From Chitinophagaceae bacterium (GTDB lineage: Bacteria > Bacteroidota > Bacteroidia > Chitinophagales > Chitinophagaceae): a stretch of 44,785 bases of DNA. Both the position numbers and the translations under genes were made by a program. The number at the start of each line of letters is the position of its first letter. Position 1 is the first letter of the stretch. Under the pieces are notes generated by a model. It worked only from the letters and a program-made list of their open reading frames with translations, did not search any database and had not been told where the DNA came from. Positions 32,512-41,687 of the stretch are shown one piece after another. Location: positions 1-44,785 of the forward strand of contig JAIEQM010000073.1 of assembly GCA_019747705.1 (NCBI GenBank). Direction: 5' to 3'.

Positions 32512-34686
32512 TTAGTTTTCCTTCTTAGTTGCCAATTTGTTGGCAGCAATTTGATATTGCTGAATCATATCATTGATGATGTTGACTGTTTCACCCAGGT
32601 TCAGATCATTTTTACGTACCCTGAGAAAGTACTTGTTTCGTTCTTTTTTTACTGAATCCTGCCCGATGGTTGCTATATCTGAATTGAGATTTGTCATGCT
32701 TAAGGGAACGGGCAAATTATTGAGTGTATCAATTGCCTTTACGGTGTTCATGAGCAACTGTTTTTCTGCACGGAATTTATCCAGTTTTAATGAATACACT
32801 TTCTCATTATATTTTTCGAGAACAGTTGAATAATTCTTGATTTGCTTGAATGCGTTGCTCTGGCTGATGCGTGCATTACTGCGTTTGATTACATCGGCAA
32901 AATCAAAATCATTTTTCCAAATCTTGTATTGCGATGCAGGTATTTCATCCCATGCCAGTGCAGAAGGCTCGTCTTTCTCACGCATTTTTAAATACTCATA
33001 CTGGTCAGGTAATACAATATCAGAAACCACTCCTTTTAATTGGGTACTGGCGCCGGTAATACGATAAAATTTTTGAAGGGTAAGTTTAACAGCGCCCAGA
33101 TCAGAAGGGTTATTGCTGGCCCAACTGGTGCGTTCCAACTCAATATTACGTTGCACGGTTCCTTTACCATAAGTGGAAGTACTGCCCACAATCAAACCAC
33201 GTTTGTAATCCTGTATGGCGGCTGCAAAAATTTCTGAAGCTGATGCACTGAACTCATTCACCATTACTACCAGCGGCCCATTCCATAACACATTATTATC
33301 ACGGTCTCTTAACACACTGGGCGCCTCATCCCTGCTTTTTACCTGTACCACAGGCCCTTCCTCAACAAACAATCCCACCATTTGCACCACATCCATGAGT
33401 GAGCCGCCACCATTGTTGCGCAAATCAAGAATAATTCCTGAAACATTTTCTGCTTTCAGCTTTACAATTTCCTTTGCCACATCTGCTGCACAGCGTGGAC
33501 CATTGGGATCCTGAAAATTGGCGTAAAACTCAGGCAAATAAATATAACCGATACGACTGTTATCAGTACTTGTAATTACGGAACTCTTGGCAAAGGTTTC
33601 TTCCAGGTTAATTTTTTCACGGATCATGGTAACTACTTTTATTGACCCGTCTGGTTTTCTGATAGTCAATCGTACTTCAGTTCCTTTTTTACCTCTTATC
33701 AGCCGTACTGCGTCGGGTACTTCAAAACCTGCAAGGTCTTGTGGTGCATCACTACCCTGCGCCACTTTCAGCACAAAATCGCCCACTTGTATTTCACCGC
33801 TTTTTTGTGCAGGGCCGCCTGTAACAATAGTAGCTACTTTAATATTGAAACTTTCATCTTCAGTTAAAGAAGCGCCAATACCATAAAATCCCCCGCTCAT
33901 ACTTTCGTCAAATGAACGTTTTTCCACCGGAGGAAAATAAGTAGTATGCGGATCCATGTTTTCAGTAATATCATTCACCATTAAACTGAAACGGTCATCG
34001 TCCTTAAACCGGTTGCGGAAACGGTCAAACATCCTGTCATAAACTTTCACCACTTTTTCACGTGCCTCTTTTTTCAGTTCTTCTTCTGATTTGGCTGCAA
34101 ATCCATCTTTGCCCTTACTCTTTTCCTGTACATCCATTGCATCAGAATAACGGCTCAGCGTTTCATATTTCAGTTTCTTACGCCACAATTCTCTGCGGGC
34201 TGCTTCATTTTTGGCGTAGGTTAATTTATCAAAATCATCAACATAGTTTTCATCAGCATTGAAATCAAAAGGGGTCTTCAAAATCTCTTTATAAAGATTG
34301 GATGCTTCATCAACCCGCTTTTTGTAGATTTCATTGATAACGTAAAATGATTCCAGCTTCGCCCCGTGAATTTCATCGTCAATCTTCGTTTCAAATTTTT
34401 TGAACTGCTCGTAATCGGAAGCAAGAAAATAGTCCTTGTCAGGGTCGAGGCTTTTCAAAAATTTATTGAACACTTCTTTTGAAAATTTATCATCAATTTT
34501 TTTAGGGCTGAAATGTCCTTCTTCCAGCATTTCGCCCACCAATACCAAAATACGTTCATAGCGGGTACCGGGCAGTTTACGGGTGGATGATGATTGTACG
34601 GCATAAAAAATACCGCCGCCCACAACGAGCAGCAGTAACAAAAACAGGCTCTTTTTACTAAACATACAGGATAAAACTTTTGACAT
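32512..34686 (-). CDS. C-terminal processing (tail-specific) protease, S41A, Prc-like
   Basis: A 724-residue periplasmic serine protease of the Prc type. A membrane anchor (residues 11-30) is followed by a long N-terminal helical domain, a PDZ domain (about 255-350; GFYGIGASL, GDFVLKVAQG) and the S41 catalytic domain with Ser482 in NEFSASASEIFAAA and Lys508 in TSTYGKGTVQ. The C-terminal DUF3340-like part follows. It degrades proteins with hydrophobic C-termini and processes penicillin-binding-type or lipoprotein substrates. Start ATG 34686 or ATG 34665 are both possible. It is divergent from topA. Confidence 0.93.
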   Translation of the reverse strand: MSKVLSCMFSKKSLFLLLLLVVGGGIFYAVQSSSTRKLPGTRYERILVLVGEMLEEGHFSPKKIDDKFSKEVFNKFLKSLDPDKDYFLASDYEQFKKFETKIDDEIHGAKLESFYVINEIYKKRVDEASNLYKEILKTPFDFNADENYVDDFDKLTYAKNEAARRELWRKKLKYETLSRYSDAMDVQEKSKGKDGFAAKSEEELKKEAREKVVKVYDRMFDRFRNRFKDDDRFSLMVNDITENMDPHTTYFPPVEKRSFDESMSGGFYGIGASLTEDESFNIKVATIVTGGPAQKSGEIQVGDFVLKVAQGSDAPQDLAGFEVPDAVRLIRGKKGTEVRLTIRKPDGSIKVVTMIREKINLEETFAKSSVITSTDNSRIGYIYLPEFYANFQDPNGPRCAADVAKEIVKLKAENVSGIILDLRNNGGGSLMDVVQMVGLFVEEGPVVQVKSRDEAPSVLRDRDNNVLWNGPLVVMVNEFSASASEIFAAAIQDYKRGLIVGSTSTYGKGTVQRNIELERTSWASNNPSDLGAVKLTLQKFYRITGASTQLKGVVSDIVLPDQYEYLKMREKDEPSALAWDEIPASQYKIWKNDFDFADVIKRSNARISQSNAFKQIKNYSTVLEKYNEKVYSLKLDKFRAEKQLLMNTVKAIDTLNNLPVPLSMTNLNSDIATIGQDSVKKERNKYFLRVRKNDLNLGETVNIINDMIQQYQIAANKLATKKEN

Positions 34687-34996
34687 AATTTAATAAACGT
34701 AAAAATAATGAATTCAGCCGAGGGGGCAGTAACCATTTGTACAAATAAGTGCTTTTAACAGGGTATTGACTTTCTGATACAGCAAGTGTTTGTTTTTAGG
34801 GATGAATTGCTGAAACGAAAGCAACAACACAATTATTATGGAGTGGTGATAATTCACCTGCTGTTTATTCGTAAAATCACCCCCGAAAAACCGGCAAATA
34901 AGAAGCCGGCTTGCATAAACTTCTTCAGATTTCCACCTCTTTTTATAATATTGCAGGACCGATGTCCTCAAAAAAACCGGTTTGCAACATCAGATT

Positions 34997-37585
34997 ATGG
35001 CAAAAAATTTACTGATTGTAGAGAGTCCTGCAAAAGCAAAAACCATCGAAAAAATCCTGGGAAAAGATTTTGAGGTGAAAAGTTGTTACGGGCATATACG
35101 TGACCTGGAAAAAGATGATATGGGCATTGATGTGGACAATAATTTTGAGCCCCGCTATATCGTACCTGAGGAAAAGAAGAAGGTGGTGAGCGATTTAAAA
35201 AGCCTGGTCAAAAAAAGTGATGAAGTATGGCTGGCAACGGATGAGGACCGTGAAGGTGAAGCCATCAGCTGGCATTTGTGTGAAGTGCTGGGTCTGAATC
35301 CAAACACCACCAAACGGATTGTGTTTCATGAAATCACCAAACCTGCTATTCAAAAAGCAGTAAACAATCCACGATTTGTGGATATGAACCTGGTGGAAGC
35401 GCAACAAGCCCGCAGAATATTAGATCGAATTGTTGGTTTTGAACTCAGCCCGGTGCTGTGGCGCAAAATGAGCATGCGTAATAATTTAAGTGCAGGCCGG
35501 GTGCAAAGTGTGGCCGTTCGTTTAATTGCTGAGCGTGAAAGAGAAATTAATGCATTCACTGCTACTTCTTCTTTTAAACTTGAAGGATTGTTTACTGCTA
35601 AAGATTTAGCCGGCAGGCCTGTAAACTTTAAAGCAGAAGGTAAAAAAGCCAACTCAGCGGATGATGCTGAAAAATTTCTGAACAGTTGCAAAGGCGCTGA
35701 ATACACAGTAAAAGATATCGCAGTTCGTCCGGGTAAAAAAACTCCCGCTCCGCCGTTTACAACATCTACTTTACAACAGGAAGCAAGCAGAAAGCTGGGT
35801 TACAGTGTGAGCCGCACCATGACACTTGCACAAAAGCTGTATGAAAGCGGTAAGATCACTTATATGCGTACAGACAGTGTGAACTTGAGTGATACAGCGC
35901 TTGGCGATTTAACACGTACTATAAAAGGTATGTATGGTGATAAGTATCACCAGTTTCGCAAATACAAAAATAAAAATGAAAGTGCGCAGGAAGCCCATGA
36001 AGCCATTCGCCCCACTTACATGGAAAATACTTCTATTGAAGAAGAAGATGGAAGACGTTTGTATGAATTAATATGGAAAAGAACAATGGCTTCGCAGATG
36101 GCCGATGCAGAACTGGAACGTACAACCGCAACCATTGACATTTCCACCAATAAAGAAGAACTGAAAGCTGAGGGTGAAGTATTAAAGTTTGACGGTTTTT
36201 TAAAAGTATATCGTGAAGACAGGGATGATGATGACTTGGAAGAAGAAGCACAGGAAGGAATGCTGCCGCAGTTAACGGTTGGTCAAAAACTTCCGTTGAT
36301 TGAGTTGAATGCAGTGGAACGTTTTACAAGACCATTGCCCCGCTACACAGAAGCATCACTTGTAAAAAAATTGGAAGAGCTGGGTATTGGCCGTCCATCA
36401 ACCTACGCTCCCACTATTTCTACCATTTTAAAAAGAGGCTATGTAGAGAAGCGTGATAAAGAAGGTGTGCAGAGAGATTTCCGTGTGCTTAAATTAAAGA
36501 ACAATGTGCTGAGCAAGGGAATGGAGCAGGAAACAACCGGTGCAGAAAAATCAAAACTGTTTCCGAGTGATTTGGGATTGGTGGTTACTGATTTTTTGAA
36601 ACAGTACTTTGATGATATTATGGATTACAGTTTCACAGCACGCATTGAAGAAGAATTTGATGAAGTGGCGGAAGGAAAACTGAAGTGGAACAAAATGCTG
36701 AAAGATTTTTACAAACCTTTCAAAAAAGATGTAGAGAACACCATTGAAAATGCAGAACGCATTAAAGGTGAACGTGAATTGGGTATTGAAGAAACGAGCG
36801 GTAAAAAAATTGCAGCACGTATGGGCAGGTATGGACCTATGGTGCAGATTGGTGATGTAAATGATGAGGAGAAGCCACGCTTTGCTGCTTTGCGTAAAGA
36901 CCAGAGCATTGAAACCATTTCGTTAGAAGAGGCAATGAAGTTGTTTGAACTGCCGAAAACGCTGGGTGTGTATGAAGATAAAGAAGTGAGTGTGAATATT
37001 GGCCGTTTCGGTCCTTATGTAAAATTAGATGACCAGTTTATTTCCATTCCCAAAGGTGAAGATGTAATGGAAGTTACATTAGACCGTGCCATTAAACTTA
37101 TCAAAGAAAAACAAAATACAGATGCACCTGTTGCTTTTTATGAAAACAAACCCGTAACAAAGGGCAAAGGACGTTTTGGTCCGTTTATTAAATGGGATGG
37201 CATGTTTATTAATGTACCGAAGCGTTACAATTTTGATAAGCTGAGTGATACGGATATTAATGAGCTGATAGAAGCAAAAGTGGCGAAGGAAGCCAACCGC
37301 TTTATCATTCGCTGGCCCGATGAAAACATTGCAGTGGAGAACGGAAGATGGGGTCCTTTCATCCGCTTTGGTAAAAAAATGCTGAAGGTGGATAAGAAAG
37401 CGGATGGCGAAAAATATACGGCTGAGGAACTGGCCATGATGCCGGTGGATGCTATTAAGAAGATGATTGTGGTTCAAATGCCGGGCGCTTTTGATAAGAA
37501 AACAAAAGCAGCGGCCAAGAAAGCGCCGGGCAAAACAGCAGTGAAGAAGAAAGCTGCTGTTAAGAAGGCAGCGAAGAAAAAATAG
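34997..37585 (+). CDS. topA: DNA topoisomerase I (type IA)
   Basis: An 862-residue enzyme that relaxes negative supercoils. The Toprim domain has Glu9 (IVESPAKAK) and DEDREGEA (Asp82, Asp84, Glu86). The nucleophilic Tyr289 is in GKITYMRTDSVNLS. No zinc-finger Cys clusters are seen; instead there are four C-terminal repeats of the GRYGPMVQIG type (GRFGPYVKLDDQF, GRFGPFIKWDGMF, GRWGPFIRFG), ending in a Lys/Ala-rich tail KKAAVKKAAKKK, as in other Bacteroidota TopA. ATG 34997 starts the conserved MAKNLLIVES; the upstream reading begins at TTG. A HicB-like gene follows after 31 bases. Confidence 0.97.
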   Translation: MAKNLLIVESPAKAKTIEKILGKDFEVKSCYGHIRDLEKDDMGIDVDNNFEPRYIVPEEKKKVVSDLKSLVKKSDEVWLATDEDREGEAISWHLCEVLGLNPNTTKRIVFHEITKPAIQKAVNNPRFVDMNLVEAQQARRILDRIVGFELSPVLWRKMSMRNNLSAGRVQSVAVRLIAEREREINAFTATSSFKLEGLFTAKDLAGRPVNFKAEGKKANSADDAEKFLNSCKGAEYTVKDIAVRPGKKTPAPPFTTSTLQQEASRKLGYSVSRTMTLAQKLYESGKITYMRTDSVNLSDTALGDLTRTIKGMYGDKYHQFRKYKNKNESAQEAHEAIRPTYMENTSIEEEDGRRLYELIWKRTMASQMADAELERTTATIDISTNKEELKAEGEVLKFDGFLKVYREDRDDDDLEEEAQEGMLPQLTVGQKLPLIELNAVERFTRPLPRYTEASLVKKLEELGIGRPSTYAPTISTILKRGYVEKRDKEGVQRDFRVLKLKNNVLSKGMEQETTGAEKSKLFPSDLGLVVTDFLKQYFDDIMDYSFTARIEEEFDEVAEGKLKWNKMLKDFYKPFKKDVENTIENAERIKGERELGIEETSGKKIAARMGRYGPMVQIGDVNDEEKPRFAALRKDQSIETISLEEAMKLFELPKTLGVYEDKEVSVNIGRFGPYVKLDDQFISIPKGEDVMEVTLDRAIKLIKEKQNTDAPVAFYENKPVTKGKGRFGPFIKWDGMFINVPKRYNFDKLSDTDINELIEAKVAKEANRFIIRWPDENIAVENGRWGPFIRFGKKMLKVDKKADGEKYTAEELAMMPVDAIKKMIVVQMPGAFDKKTKAAAKKAPGKTAVKKKAAVKKAAKKK

Positions 37586-37616
37586 ATTTTATACCTTTAA
37601 CTTAAATTTTCAGGTT

Positions 37617-38009
37617 ATGTCTTTCAAAATTGAACCTTCAGTTTTCAAAAAAGAATTCCTGCGTGTAAATCTGAAAAAAGCAAAGATTGATTCGCATATT
37701 CATGTATTCAGGTTTAAGGATAAAGACACCAAACAGATTGTTTACTACGCACCCTCTGTTGAATTAAGCGGATATGGTGCTACTGATAAAAAAGCGCAAC
37801 AAATGTTCTTTATATCTGTTGAAGATTTTTATTCATCGCTTGCTTTGCTCTCTCCAAAAAAATTACAATCTGAATTACAAAAATTCGGCTGGCGTAAAAA
37901 TAAAGTTCAGACTAAAGAATATTCTCCGGCTTATGTTGACCTTCATGGTCAAATACAAAACCTGAACATGGTTGCGGAAGAAATTGAAATGCTTACCATT
38001 GATGTTTAA
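37617..38009 (+). CDS. HicB-like antitoxin candidate
   Basis: A 130-residue protein. Residues 25-75 (IHVFRFKDKDTKQIVYYAPSVELSGYGATDKKAQQMF) resemble the partial RNase-H-like fold of HicB, with YYAPSVELSGYG in place of the usual YxAxxPxLPGC and the helix after it. The N- and C-terminal parts are not recognisable. Only three bases separate it from the HicA-like gene, and the antitoxin is first, opposite to the classical hicAB order. It could also be an unrelated partner of the small protein. Confidence 0.55.
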   Translation: MSFKIEPSVFKKEFLRVNLKKAKIDSHIHVFRFKDKDTKQIVYYAPSVELSGYGATDKKAQQMFFISVEDFYSSLALLSPKKLQSELQKFGWRKNKVQTKEYSPAYVDLHGQIQNLNMVAEEIEMLTIDV

Positions 38010-38012
38010 GCG

Positions 38013-38246
38013 ATGGGTAACTTTCGACCACTTCCGACAAAGTGCTGGGAAAAATTTCTTGCTTTTCATGGATTTCGCCTTACAAGAATAGCCGCCAGTC
38101 ATCATCAATGGACCAAGAAGGGATTCAGAACAATTCCGGTTTGGGGAGATGAGAAACAAATACCAGCTTTTCATTTAAAAACAGGATGCAAAACCATTGG
38201 CTGTACTTTAGAAGAACTTTATAAATGGGCTGAGGAAAATTGCTGA
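38013..38246 (+). CDS. HicA-like toxin (YcfA family)
   Basis: A 77-residue protein with the dsRBD-like HicA pattern: LPTKCWEKFLAFHGFRLTRIAASHHQWTK, whose conserved His in SHHQW is the catalytic residue, and IPAFHLKTGCKTIGCTLEELYKW. HicA toxins cleave mRNA. It is longer than the minimal family and its end abuts the aminotransferase stop, so the two genes converge. The neighbour upstream is its likely antitoxin. Confidence 0.75.
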   Translation: MGNFRPLPTKCWEKFLAFHGFRLTRIAASHHQWTKKGFRTIPVWGDEKQIPAFHLKTGCKTIGCTLEELYKWAEENC

Positions 38247-39437
38247 TTACTTCAACTCCCCCAACGCCTTTTTAATTCTTTTATAAGCTTCCTCAATCTT
38301 CTCCAAACTATTAGCAAACGATAAACGAATGCAATTGGGTGTACCAAATGCACGGCCTGTTACGGTTGATACATGTGCGGTGTTGAGCAAATACATGCAC
38401 AAATCATCTGCATTTGAAATTGTTTCAGCGCCATTTGATTTGCCGAAATAATATTCAACAACCGGAAAAACATAAAATGCACCATCCGGCGCTGCACAGC
38501 TCCAACCAGGAATTTCTTCAATCAACTGCAATACTCTTGCACGCCTGCGTTCAAACTCCTTCGTCATTTCAAACGTAGGTTTCAAATCTGTGGTAAGCGC
38601 TGTTATGGCCGCACGTTGCGTAACAGCATTAGCACCGCTGGTAAATTGTCCCTGAATTTTTTCGCAGGCTTTGGCAATATCTGCATGTGCCGCAATATAA
38701 CCGAGACGGTAGCCCGTCATGGCAAAGCCTTTACTCAAACCGTTTACAATTATCACCTGGTCTTTGATGGCATCAAATTGTGCAATGCTTTCATGCTTGC
38801 CTGCAAAATTGATGTACTCATAAATTTCATCAGAAATAATTAAAATTTCAGGATGCTTTGCAAACACATCAGCCAATGCTTTTAACTCTTCTTTGCTGTA
38901 AACAGAACCGGAAGGATTGCAGGGTGATGAAAACAAAAACAATTTTGTTTTGGGTGTGATGGCGGCTTCCAGTTCAGCAGCCGTCATCTTGTATTTATTT
39001 TCAATTTTTGTTTCAACAATTACCGGAATGCCACCCGCAATTTTCACCAGTTCAGAATACGTAACCCAGAACGGTGCAGGAATAATCACTTCTTCACCGG
39101 CATCAACAACTGCAAGTACAATATTGGCCAGGCTTTGTTTGGCGCCGGTTGATACTACAATGTTCTCCGGTTTATAATCAAGGTTGTTATCCCGTTTCAG
39201 CTTTGTGCAAACGGCTTCTCTCAAATCCAAATAACCGGCTACCGGTGTGTAATGACTAAAGTTGTCATCAATTGCTTTTTTGGCTGCGTCTTTAATATGT
39301 TGCGGTGTATCAAAATCAGGTTCACCCAAACTCAAATCAATCACATCAATTCCTTTGGCTCTTAATTCACGGCCGAGCTTTGCCATTTTAAGGGTTTCAG
39401 GTTCTGCAAACCTGTCGAGTAAAGAAGATAATTTCAT
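38247..39437 (-). CDS. PLP-dependent class I/II aminotransferase (aspartate-type)
   Basis: A 396-residue aminotransferase of fold type I. The PLP-binding Lys236 is in NGLSKGFAMTGYRLGY, Asp203 is in ISDEIYEYIN, and NPSGSVY and VVSTGAKQSLAN form the phosphate and cofactor contacts. The set fits the aspartate/prephenate aminotransferase group (AspC/Ib). It probably makes aspartate or a related amino acid. The downstream neighbour is convergent; the DUF4397 gene lies 69 bases upstream. Confidence 0.93.
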   Translation of the reverse strand: MKLSSLLDRFAEPETLKMAKLGRELRAKGIDVIDLSLGEPDFDTPQHIKDAAKKAIDDNFSHYTPVAGYLDLREAVCTKLKRDNNLDYKPENIVVSTGAKQSLANIVLAVVDAGEEVIIPAPFWVTYSELVKIAGGIPVIVETKIENKYKMTAAELEAAITPKTKLFLFSSPCNPSGSVYSKEELKALADVFAKHPEILIISDEIYEYINFAGKHESIAQFDAIKDQVIIVNGLSKGFAMTGYRLGYIAAHADIAKACEKIQGQFTSGANAVTQRAAITALTTDLKPTFEMTKEFERRRARVLQLIEEIPGWSCAAPDGAFYVFPVVEYYFGKSNGAETISNADDLCMYLLNTAHVSTVTGRAFGTPNCIRLSFANSLEKIEEAYKRIKKALGELK

Positions 39438-39506
39438 TGTTCGTTCTGTAATTTTTTATTGTACTAACGTAATGCTGCAAAATAATTCATTCACTGCTAT
39501 TGCCTG

Positions 39507-40229
39507 TTAGTTGTGTGTAATAATGGAAAGGGAAAGCGAATCCTTTCCTGATCTTGCATCATACCCTTTTACAACCATAGTGTAAATTTTACCTTTCCCA
39601 AAGCGAAATTGATACGTACGTGCAATGCTGCTGTTAATACGTCTTCTTATCTTAATCGTTACTGTGGTATCCCCATAAAAATTTTGAAAGTCAGAGGCGC
39701 CGAGCACACCCGCCTGTGTAAATTTTCCAAAATAACTTCTGCTCACAAGAGGAGAATCACTTGCAGGGTTTGATGGCCGGGTGGTAACCAGTTCAACTGA
39801 ATCCAAATCCGGGCTCAGTTGTACCAATCTTATTTTTGATTGTCTGCCCAAACCTGTTGTATCCAGGTTGTCTTTCAGAAAAAAATATTTCACCCTTGCT
39901 GAAACAGCCGAATCACAAATAAAAAAAGAAGCGTTGTAGCCTGTGTTTGAAAACAACCAGCTGGCAATTTCGTTACTGCCCGTTCTGAGTTTATAATTAT
40001 TAAACCCGCTGTCAATTACCAAAAAAGGCAGTGAAGGGTTGATGCCCGTTACATAATTAAAACTGCCCAATGTATTCAGGTTTTGCAAAAAACTGATAGC
40101 GGAACTGTTAGGCGAAGCATTAATCACTCTCAGGTTCACTCTTGTGCTTCTCACCTTATCTTTATTACAACCAGGCAGCAATAAAAAACAGATAACAACA
40201 ATAACTCTCATTTGAATCTTATTCTTCAT
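39507..40229 (-). CDS. DUF4397 lipoprotein
   Basis: A 240-residue lipoprotein; the lipobox LLPGC gives Cys21 as the lipid site. The rest fits DUF4397: VNLRVINASPNSSAISFLQN and IRLVQLSPDLDSVELVT at the two ends of the first beta region, then a second similar beta-sandwich. Many Bacteroidota genomes carry several; the role is unknown, presumably surface or periplasmic binding. The serine-hydrolase lipoprotein gene lies 35 bases upstream and may be cotranscribed. Confidence 0.85.
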   Translation of the reverse strand: MKNKIQMRVIVVICFLLLPGCNKDKVRSTRVNLRVINASPNSSAISFLQNLNTLGSFNYVTGINPSLPFLVIDSGFNNYKLRTGSNEIASWLFSNTGYNASFFICDSAVSARVKYFFLKDNLDTTGLGRQSKIRLVQLSPDLDSVELVTTRPSNPASDSPLVSRSYFGKFTQAGVLGASDFQNFYGDTTVTIKIRRRINSSIARTYQFRFGKGKIYTMVVKGYDARSGKDSLSLSIITHN

Positions 40230-40264
40230 ATAAAAATATCCGGCAGCAGGTATGCCCCACTCTC

Positions 40265-41527
40265 TTATTTATCATAATTCACTTTAAATTTTGACAAATC
40301 AGGCGCCTGCTTCCGCTCACGTTTCAGTTCATATTCATACATCATATTTCCCAGCTTTTCAAGAAAAGGCAAACCTGCAGTATCAAAATCATATTTATCA
40401 TCATTTAACACTCCGTCTGCATTACAATAAATAGTAGCGCTCATTATAAACTCAATGTTCTTTTCAAAATCAACAATATAAGCCACATCGGTTAAAAAAC
40501 CATAAGCCCATCCCACTTTGTTAAAAATGCGGATATGCTTCGGCATCTTTGGATCTTTTTGTGAGCCGTACATAAAAAATTTTCCATAATTATCCGGGTG
40601 TTCTTTTAAATCATATTCAGGATACATTGTTTCAGATGGCAACTGGCTCATGTACCGGTATAAAAAACGATAATCGCTTTCCGTAAAATTGAAACGCTGC
40701 TGTTTGGGCACAGCTTCCGGAAAAATGACGCTCCTGAGCATTTGATGCAAATCCGTAATGTAAATCCTGTTCTTACGGCTGAAGTTCAACGGCTCATTAA
40801 TCAGCTTATCGCCACTCATATAACCTTTGCCCACAAAATCATTCCGCTCAATGTATTTGTAAGAGCTGCTGATATTGGGTTGCTCGTAAATAATTTTGCC
40901 ACTACTGTCTCTGAAGCTGACAGGGTTGGTATTCCGGTGCTGATCTTCAGGAAGGCTCACAGCCAGCCGGTGAACAATCTGAGCTTCTTTATATCCTTTT
41001 TTAGCCAGGTGCTCATTCAAATACTGCTGACCCAGAAATTCATAGAGCCTGTTATTGGCATCATTATCACTCACCAAAAACAGTTTTTTGATATAATGCG
41101 ACAGTGTGGGCCGGCCATCCGGAGTTGCAGGATCATTATAAACGGCCGTTTGCCCGGCATAGGATTTTTCTGTAATGAACGTGGTATTCTTATCAATACC
41201 CAGGTTGTTGAGTTTTTCCAGCGCTAAAAAAGCAACCGGCATTTTAGCAGTGGAGGCAGGATAGAAATACAGGTCTTTCTTTACATTAAAATAATAATCT
41301 GTAAAACTGGGCTGGTTATTCCTGTTCCGGTTAATTTGGGTATATACAATCTGCACCCGCATACTGTCCCGGTTTTTGAGCACTTCTGCAAAAGCCGGAT
41401 TTTGGCTCATGAGTTGTTCCAGCAAATTCTCTTTTGAAACGGTGGGTTTGGCGGGGCGGCAGGCATAAAAAAGCTGCATGGTAAAGATAAATATGGTAAC
41501 AGTTGCCGTAAGTTTGAGCATGCCCAA
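40265..41527 (-). CDS. class A beta-lactamase-fold serine hydrolase lipoprotein
   Basis: A 420-residue lipoprotein, anchored at Cys23 in FYAC. The three class A motifs are present: Ser92-x-x-Lys95 (STAK), Ser153-Asp154-Asn155 (SDN) in LVSDNDANNR and Lys337-Val-Gly (KVG) in IFNKVGWAYG. The usual Glu166 omega-loop residue is not evident, and the protein is about 130 residues longer than true beta-lactamases. It is therefore more likely a serine hydrolase or D-Ala-D-Ala-type enzyme than an antibiotic-resistance enzyme. The alternative start at Met3 does not change the signal. Confidence 0.82.
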   Translation of the reverse strand: MGMLKLTATVTIFIFTMQLFYACRPAKPTVSKENLLEQLMSQNPAFAEVLKNRDSMRVQIVYTQINRNRNNQPSFTDYYFNVKKDLYFYPASTAKMPVAFLALEKLNNLGIDKNTTFITEKSYAGQTAVYNDPATPDGRPTLSHYIKKLFLVSDNDANNRLYEFLGQQYLNEHLAKKGYKEAQIVHRLAVSLPEDQHRNTNPVSFRDSSGKIIYEQPNISSSYKYIERNDFVGKGYMSGDKLINEPLNFSRKNRIYITDLHQMLRSVIFPEAVPKQQRFNFTESDYRFLYRYMSQLPSETMYPEYDLKEHPDNYGKFFMYGSQKDPKMPKHIRIFNKVGWAYGFLTDVAYIVDFEKNIEFIMSATIYCNADGVLNDDKYDFDTAGLPFLEKLGNMMYEYELKRERKQAPDLSKFKVNYDK

Positions 41528-41613
41528 AAATAAGCCTTTCAGCCCATCTGTATTTCCTTAAAAACTGAGGAAAACAGGGGCTTTGAGCCTGTTCGCTTTC
41601 AACCCATTTCCCC

Positions 41614-41621
41614 TATCTTTG
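41614..41621 (+). promoter_or_regulatory. -7 promoter box of secDF
   Basis: TATCTTTG matches TAnnTTTG and lies 66 bases before the secDF ATG. The TTTG partner at 41582 is 28 bases away, farther than usual, so the upstream element is uncertain. Confidence 0.45.
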
Positions 41622-41687
41622 CCCGCCTCCTGAAGCAGGCGCTTCGGGAACTTTCGTTTTTAAAAGAAACCCAAATTAAATTTTATT

